Assembly (NCBI GenBank): GCA_001970955.1
Contig: MPUH01000783.1
Location: forward strand, 1-35,064
Source: Stentor coeruleus
Lineage: Eukaryota > Ciliophora > Heterotrichea > Heterotrichida > Stentoridae
Reading direction: 5' to 3'
DNA length: 35,064 nucleotides
Shown: positions 30,093 through 35,064 of the stretch, in pieces
How positions within the stretch are numbered: the stretch's first letter is position 1
Layout: each line of letters opens with the position of its first letter
Notes under the pieces: generated by a model
The model's input: only the letters and a program-made list of their open reading frames with translations
Told to the model about the DNA's origin: nothing
The model's database searches: none
Made by a program: the position numbers and the translations under genes

Positions 30093-30233
30093 ATAATTGA
30101 CTATTTTGAATTAAAACTAATTAAAGAATTTATTCTGAATATTTATACAATAAAGTAGCCTATACTTAATCATTCTCATCAATTACTGTCTATTATTTTG
30201 TCATATGTTATATAGTTTTATGATAAATAACAA

Positions 30234-30310
30234 ACCAAAATTTTTGTTTTGGTAAGGCATTTTTTTAAGGCAAAAATTGAAAGAAATCACTTTTTTATAG
30301 CAAAAAGTGA
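30234..30310. repeat. Two adjacent hairpins
   Basis: ACCAAAA/TTTTGGT (30234-30253, 6-nt loop) and TCACTTTTT/AAAAAGTGA (30287-30310, 6-nt loop), perfect stems 34 bp apart. They might be transcript structures or a small mobile-element end. Confidence 0.5.
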
Positions 30311-30958
30311 CTCTAAATTTAAAAAGTGGGTGTTACATGAAATGATTTTGTTTAAATCTTTATAGTTGTAGTCTAATGAATAATACAAATTATCAATTGA
30401 GATTCGTAATATTCACCCTCTGTATACAAAATCAAGAATAAATGGACTTATTAAATTAAAAGAACAGTCGTTACAGTATAAAATTATTTAAGGGAATATT
30501 TTTCAATTACTAAAGTTTTATTTAGCTCGATCAATGTTAAATATTTGGAATAATTGAGTTTGAACAAAAATAGTAGAGATTTTCTGATATATAATAGACT
30601 CTTTTTAGTATAAAATATACTTTCATACAATTGATACAAGGTGAATTACTAAATTTAAGTTTTATAATATTTACAATATATTTATGTTTATTTAAACAGA
30701 GAATATAATTTTTATAAGATTAAAGACTTGTAGTTTACTTATTGGGTAAATTTTGCTTTTATTCTGAGAATCTTAGAAAATAGTTGCCAAATTGCAGGAT
30801 GAATGCTTTAAGAGTCTGAAAAATTTGGTTATAAATTTTATACTAGCTGGTTAAAATAATAGATTGTTTGAGAAACATAGACTCAAAAGAGTAAATTGAA
30901 TTTATTATATATAAAATACATAGTCTAGTATTTTCTACTACAAGATTAGATAGTTTAA

Positions 30959-31759
30959 CTAAATTTCTTCCAGCTCTATATGTTCTTCTTCAGCGATAAA
31001 AATTATTTGTGCTTCTTGATTATGTTCCAAAGGTAATATCCCTTCTGCATCCCCACTTACATTAAAGTAGTACGGTATTTTATCATTGTATATACCCCCT
31101 TCATCATTATTATAGTTAAAAATATCCATGTTGTATGTGATATCTTCGAAATCTCTTAAATCCCAATCTTCATAATCTGGAAAATTTTCTTGGACTAAGT
31201 CTTTTTGGCTTTGCAGTTCACTTGTTTTAATATTATTTGAGGAACTATTAAGCATACGAATGAACTCCATAGCTTCTGCAGATATTTTTTTTTTCAAAAG
31301 AACAGATTTCTTCACTTCCTTTTCTGCTAATAAAATTTCTCTTAGCTCTGCGTTTTTTAATACATCAAGTGTGCTGATTTTTATTTTTTCATCATCTGCT
31401 TTTTTATAATTGAACTTGCGTATATTCCTACGAACTGTTGAATGCATAAAATTTTTCACTTGATTTTCAGATCTTCCTGGTAAGAAATTTGCTATGAGAG
31501 ACCATTTATTCCCATATTTTTTTTGCGTTTCCAAAATGATTGCAATTTCAAGCTTTGTCAGTGGTAATGAACTTGTATTGTTTAAGTAATTCGACCATCT
31601 TTCTTGGCATTGTTTTGAGGTCCTAAGAATATTATGCTTTTTTATAAGATTTTTAGAAACTTTTTTCCAGTTTCTTTCTCCATAAATTTCGACTAGGTCT
31701 CTTAGGATTTGGTCTTCATAAGGCTTCCAGAGTTTCGGCTTTTTTCTATCAAATACCAT
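30959..31759 (-). CDS. R2R3-type Myb protein, paralog of 26546-27280
   Basis: ATG 31759 to TAG, 266 aa, intronless. Repeat 1: KLWKPYEDQILRDLVEIYGE, RNWKKVSKNL, RTSKQCQERWSNYL. Repeat 2: KKYGNKWSLIANFLPGRSEN and QVKNFMHS, then TVRRNIRKFNYKK. A conserved helix follows (VLKNAELREILLAEKEVKKS), also present in the paralog. The C-terminus is strongly acidic (YEDWDLRDFEDITYNMDIFN and a Glu-rich end), which would suit a transcriptional activation region. The two genes share strand, order of parts and tail motifs, so they arose by duplication within this ~5-kb neighbourhood, with the dynein-stalk-like gene between them. Confidence 0.9.
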   Translation of the reverse strand: MVFDRKKPKLWKPYEDQILRDLVEIYGERNWKKVSKNLIKKHNILRTSKQCQERWSNYLNNTSSLPLTKLEIAIILETQKKYGNKWSLIANFLPGRSENQVKNFMHSTVRRNIRKFNYKKADDEKIKISTLDVLKNAELREILLAEKEVKKSVLLKKKISAEAMEFIRMLNSSSNNIKTSELQSQKDLVQENFPDYEDWDLRDFEDITYNMDIFNYNNDEGGIYNDKIPYYFNVSGDAEGILPLEHNQEAQIIFIAEEEHIELEEI

Positions 31760-32785
31760 TAATGATAATTATTATAGCCATCATTATAAGATTGAATTTA
31801 AATGTGAAGCTTTTTATATCTTATCTTGTTTTAGAGAAAAAGAATTCAATTTTATATTGTGATATAATAATATATGTAGTATTTTGATAGATATGATTGG
31901 GTAATTGATTAAAAAAGAAAAATACTAGGGTAATAAGACTTAATTTTGATTATTGCTTAGAAATAAATACAAAAATATAAAGAGAATTAGGATTTATGCT
32001 GGTGATATTAAGATATTGATAGAGAAGGAGTAGTTAGTTTTGAATGAGATAAATAAGTTAATTTGTGAAACTGTTAGATTTAAGTAAATATTATATTAAA
32101 TAATATGCAATTAGAAATAAAATATCTACTAATGTTAGCTTTATATTGATTTATAAATGTAAGAAAACTTATTAAACTAACTAAACAAAAAAATTGTCTT
32201 GAGTATCTTCTTTGCTAATGAAATTTTCCATTTATTTCATCGATATAGCCAAAAAATCTCTCATAAAGATGTAATTGATAAATAGGAATTCCACAATTTT
32301 AAAAAGGCACTACACTTAAATTTAAGTATAATATTTTAAAATCTTTTAAGAAATAAATGATATAATGATCGCTATAGTTTGAAAAAAATTTACTTCGAAT
32401 TCATATATTTAGTTGTTAACATAAATAAATTTTGAAAACCGTTACATTTTAAAATATGTCAAGTTTATATTTCCTAATCATATCTTATATTATACAAACA
32501 ACCTATTTTATGGGTTTTTCTAGATATCTGCTTTATTACTCCATATGATTTGATATCTATTATAAGCTGACTATGAAATCTAAATCATCATACAACATAA
32601 AAACATATCAACACCTTAAAAACCCCCTAAATCATATATATTTTTCTAATTTTTTTATAAATACCAACAACTTTAACACAATAAAAATATTCTAACCCAA
32701 AAAGAAACCTTCATATAAAATCTCAGCAATTTAATCATCAAATTTAACCTAAAATACTAATTAAAACTAACTATTTTTAAGTCAA
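31760..32785. other. 1.0-kb intergenic region
   Basis: No gene. The plus strand is G-biased to ~32100 (promoter side of the Myb gene) and C-rich from ~32160 (3' flank of the minus-strand RAP gene). Confidence 0.5.
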
Positions 32786-34696
32786 TTATATAGGAATAAT
32801 TGAGGATAAGAATTTGTTGATATTAATGCTATTTGATCTTTGCTTATAAAACGGTAAAGTATAATATTTCCATCCTTGTTTTTCAATATTTTTCTGTTTG
32901 TTAAACGTCCTACCGTTAAAAATCTTTGATGGGTGCAAAAAATGACCTGGACCAATTATCTCAATGCATACTTTCTGTTTAGGCAAGGCAATATCTACAT
33001 AATATTCTAAAAAGTACTCTTTTATATATTCAATATCCTTTTCCTTAAGTTTTTTCTCAATTTCATTATGCATAAAAGTTCCTGCACTTGAAACAACCTC
33101 GGTTTTTCTTTGAGTTGTCCATTTGCTCCTTAACCTATCATGATATTTTTCAGCTTTTTCTCTAACAATATTATAATCTTCAGGATTTTGTAATCTAAGT
33201 GTCAAAAAAGCTGCATATAAGAAAGTATCATAATATTGATCTTTTGCTATTTCATCAATNTCAGGATTTTGTAATCTAAGTGTCAAAAAAGCTGCATATA
33301 AGAAAGTATCATAATATTGATCTTTTGCTATTTCATCAATATCATTTACAAACTTCAACCAAAACTCTTTATAATGTCCTTCGTTTTTAGCAAAGTTTAT
33401 TGCCGTAACAAGTTTTGTATCTAAAAGCATAGTACTATAGAATNTATCATTTACAAACTTCAACCAAAACTCTTTATAATGTCCTTCGTTTTTAGCAAAG
33501 TTTATTGCTGTAACAAGTTTTGTATCTAAAAGCATAGTACTATAGAACTGATTAGCCCAATTGGAAATTGTATTCAATATATCTTGGTCTAATTGTCGAG
33601 AATGATTTAAATATGAAAAAGAATGAACTAAAAACTTGTCTCTTGAAAAATTTGTTTTAGCATTATCTCTAAAAAAATTAGGGTTTTTTAAGTCTTTGTA
33701 AATCAAATCCGCTAGTTGTTCATCACAATACATTCCATAATAATTTGAGTTATGCCAATACTCATGTAAAGTTGAATGTTTTTGATCAATAGTCATTTCT
33801 GGGTATCTCCTCACAAACTCATCATAAAAAGGTTTATACCCTGAATCAATAATATATCTATAATCGTGTATTATTCGTTTGTGGTAAAACTGAGGGATTT
33901 TTATAAAGTCAGAAATATCTAATTCTTGCAAATTATTAAATAGCAATTCTTCTAATTTGCGAAAAGTATCTTCAGCTCCTTTATCACTAGTAATTAAGCA
34001 TTTTAACACAAAAAAAGTAGTTTTTATATCTAAAGTGTTATTCCCTAAGCGTTTGTCTATGAATTGTCCAATAAATTCAAAAATTTCTGTCCCATCTTTT
34101 GTATGCAAATTTAAATTGTTTTTTTTCAAATTAAGTTTTGTAAGCGCTTCAAAATAATTTTCCATATCTGCTTCAGATAAAGTTTCAATATCATTATTTG
34201 ATATTTCTTTGAAGGCATCTTGGAAAAAAGTTTTATATTCGATGTTTTGTTTAGTTAAATATTGACTTAAATATGCTAATTCATTATATCGGGCAATTCT
34301 TAAAGGTAATGATTCTGATGTATGATTATAATCAAAGCATTTTTTTAATAAGTCAGTGTTTAAGTATTTGAATTTTTTTATGCTATTATTGATACCTTTA
34401 ATGAATGATATGGAAGTTCTTGTGGGAACTTTGCTGAATTTATTTAGTATTTCTTGTTGGACGATTTTGCTGACTTCCTCAAACTTTTCAGTGCTTTTGA
34501 AATTTTTGGAAAAGACATAGAAGTACTTTAAAAGCTCAGCATCATTAAAAGATGATAAAGCTTTAGGAGTGACATCAAAGATTTCGTTTATGTTGAATGA
34601 TTTTCTTGACCTGGTGAAATTTTCAAGCTCTCTGATTCTTTTACCTGTTAAGGCAAAATTTCTCATTAGCTTAAAAGTCTTGGATAAAAAAGCCAT
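32786..34696 (-). CDS. RAP-domain protein, probably mitochondrial (two in-frame assembly duplications)
   Basis: 636 codons as given. Junctions at 33260 and 33444 repeat 27 and 35 codons in frame, so the real protein is ~574 aa. The N-terminus (MAFLSKTFKLMRNFALTGKR) is basic and amphipathic, like a mitochondrial presequence. The body consists of repeated helices (NDAELLKYFYVFSKNFKSTE) as in FASTK/OPR-type proteins. The C-terminal ~75 residues are a RAP domain: YYVDIALPKQKVCIEIIGPG, HFLHPSKIFNGRTFNKQKNI, EKQGWKYYTLPF. RAP proteins of this type act in organelle RNA processing or stability, and the RAP fold resembles restriction-endonuclease-like nucleases. TAA end. Confidence 0.85.
   Translation of the reverse strand: MAFLSKTFKLMRNFALTGKRIRELENFTRSRKSFNINEIFDVTPKALSSFNDAELLKYFYVFSKNFKSTEKFEEVSKIVQQEILNKFSKVPTRTSISFIKGINNSIKKFKYLNTDLLKKCFDYNHTSESLPLRIARYNELAYLSQYLTKQNIEYKTFFQDAFKEISNNDIETLSEADMENYFEALTKLNLKKNNLNLHTKDGTEIFEFIGQFIDKRLGNNTLDIKTTFFVLKCLITSDKGAEDTFRKLEELLFNNLQELDISDFIKIPQFYHKRIIHDYRYIIDSGYKPFYDEFVRRYPEMTIDQKHSTLHEYWHNSNYYGMYCDEQLADLIYKDLKNPNFFRDNAKTNFSRDKFLVHSFSYLNHSRQLDQDILNTISNWANQFYSTMLLDTKLVTAINFAKNEGHYKEFWLKFVNDXFYSTMLLDTKLVTAINFAKNEGHYKEFWLKFVNDIDEIAKDQYYDTFLYAAFLTLRLQNPXIDEIAKDQYYDTFLYAAFLTLRLQNPEDYNIVREKAEKYHDRLRSKWTTQRKTEVVSSAGTFMHNEIEKKLKEKDIEYIKEYFLEYYVDIALPKQKVCIEIIGPGHFLHPSKIFNGRTFNKQKNIEKQGWKYYTLPFYKQRSNSININKFLSSIIPI
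33180..33340. repeat. Duplicated contig-end overlap around N at 33260
   Basis: Identical 80-bp copies 33180-33259 and 33261-33340. Offset 81 nt, in frame within the RAP gene. Confidence 0.9.
33340..33547. repeat. Duplicated contig-end overlap around N at 33444
   Basis: Copies 33340-33442 and 33445-33547 (103 bp) with one base difference. Offset 105 nt, in frame within the RAP gene. Confidence 0.9.
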
Positions 34697-34731
34697 TTAT
34701 AACATTTTTTTTTCCTAACGATAATATTTAA
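34697..34731. promoter_or_regulatory. 35-bp bidirectional intergenic spacer
   Basis: All the DNA between the divergent start codons of the RAP gene (-) and the secreted-protein gene (+). It contains a run of nine T and AT-rich sequence. Both promoters must fit here or extend into coding DNA. Confidence 0.6.
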
Positions 34732-35064
34732 ATGATGATTTTACTCAGCATAATTGTTTTGAGTGTCTTTGCTGAAGAGAGCGGGACAGTGTTACTTGAG
34801 TTAGAAGAAAATTTACTTAGTAAAGCTCTATTGGATACTGTATATCTTCAAATAGAGCTTGGTATAAGTGAATCAGACTTAGTATCAAATCTTGAAGATG
34901 TGGTATTAGAAATCAAAGCCCAAGAACAAATCGCAACAGTTATACTAGCGAATCAACAAGCTATTTGCAATGTTATTCCAGAATTAGTTCAAAAAGTTTC
35001 AGAAATCCAAAAAAGCATCGATGCGGTACAAGAAAATTTAAACATCGCCCGTCCTGAACTAGAG
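34732..35064 (+). CDS. Secreted protein of unknown function (3' partial)
   Basis: ATG at 34732, with a second Met at the next codon, open to the window end (111 codons). The N-terminus MMILLSIIVLSVFAEES is a clear signal peptide with likely cleavage after Ala. The rest is helical and Leu/Glu/Gln-rich (LLELEENLLSKALLDTVYLQ; VVLEIKAQEQIATVILANQQ; VSEIQKSIDAVQENLN), probably a coiled coil, with one Cys. No family is recognised. It would be secreted, cortical or vesicular. Confidence 0.65.
   Translation, partial: MMILLSIIVLSVFAEESGTVLLELEENLLSKALLDTVYLQIELGISESDLVSNLEDVVLEIKAQEQIATVILANQQAICNVIPELVQKVSEIQKSIDAVQENLNIARPELE

Larger units (their letters stand above)
29377..30958. other. 1.6-kb gene-free region
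   Basis: Very AT-rich, no coding signal. Contains the duplicated junction at 30022 and two adjacent perfect hairpins at 30234-30310. Confidence 0.5.

Noticed and set aside
1..35064. tRNA, rRNA, CRISPR, telomere repeats, transposase genes
   Set aside because: Looked for cloverleaf arms, conserved rRNA stretches, regular spacer arrays, telomeric repeats and transposase motifs; none seen by eye.

Overview
The window looks like macronuclear DNA of a heterotrich ciliate close to Stentor. The evidence is strong AT-richness, compact genes read with the standard code, and spliceosomal introns of exactly 15 nt (GTA...AG). Six such introns are placed from reading frame or homology, plus one 38-nt candidate. 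All 19 recognisable gene ends are TAA or TAG, never TGA, and no long gene has an in-frame TGA. Assignment to Stentor itself is an inference. Much of the content suits a heavily ciliated cell: a DNAAF9/Shulin-like dynein-packaging factor, a free-standing dynein-stalk-like protein, a CFAP97/Hemingway protein and several coiled-coil proteins.

Layout. 1-1136: 3' part of a PNUTS-like PP1 regulator (TFIIS-N tail, PP1-docking motif, CCCH finger, four introns). 1428-1949 (-): small basic protein. 1950-5089: mostly gene-free, with a possible decayed or oddly spliced gene and a 76-bp tandem duplication. 5090-7834: two tandem ornithine decarboxylase paralogs, the first apparently active but lacking an ATG at the homologous start, the second missing most catalytic residues. 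7905-8564 (-): LITAF-domain protein. 9427-10817: CH-domain protein. 10958-13927: DNAAF9/Shulin-like. 13988-14848: unknown. 16157-19889: INO80 ATPase, followed 13 bp later by a 57-residue membrane protein. 20576-21252 (-): PEX11. 21393-21644: small unknown. 22039-25688 (-): coiled-coil protein, CFAP97-like protein, coiled-coil protein. 25772-26040: RBR/RING pseudogene. 26546-27280 (-) and 30959-31759 (-): two Myb paralogs. 28345-29376: dynein-stalk-like protein. 32786-34696 (-): RAP-domain, probably mitochondrial. 34732-end: start of a secreted protein.

Assembly caution. Nine single N bases each separate two near-identical copies (59-153 bp) of the same sequence. These look like overlapping contig ends joined without merging. 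They duplicate residues in DNAAF9, INO80 and RAP, and they break the frame of INO80 and of the CH gene. The merged lengths given below assume that one copy is real.

Composition. Sense strands are C-rich/G-poor upstream of genes and G-rich/C-poor downstream, so skew marks transcription direction even in gene-free DNA. The same reset also occurs inside four genes. The strongest biological leads are the catalytically dead ODC paralog beside an active ODC, the stand-alone dynein stalk, and the skew sawtooth.
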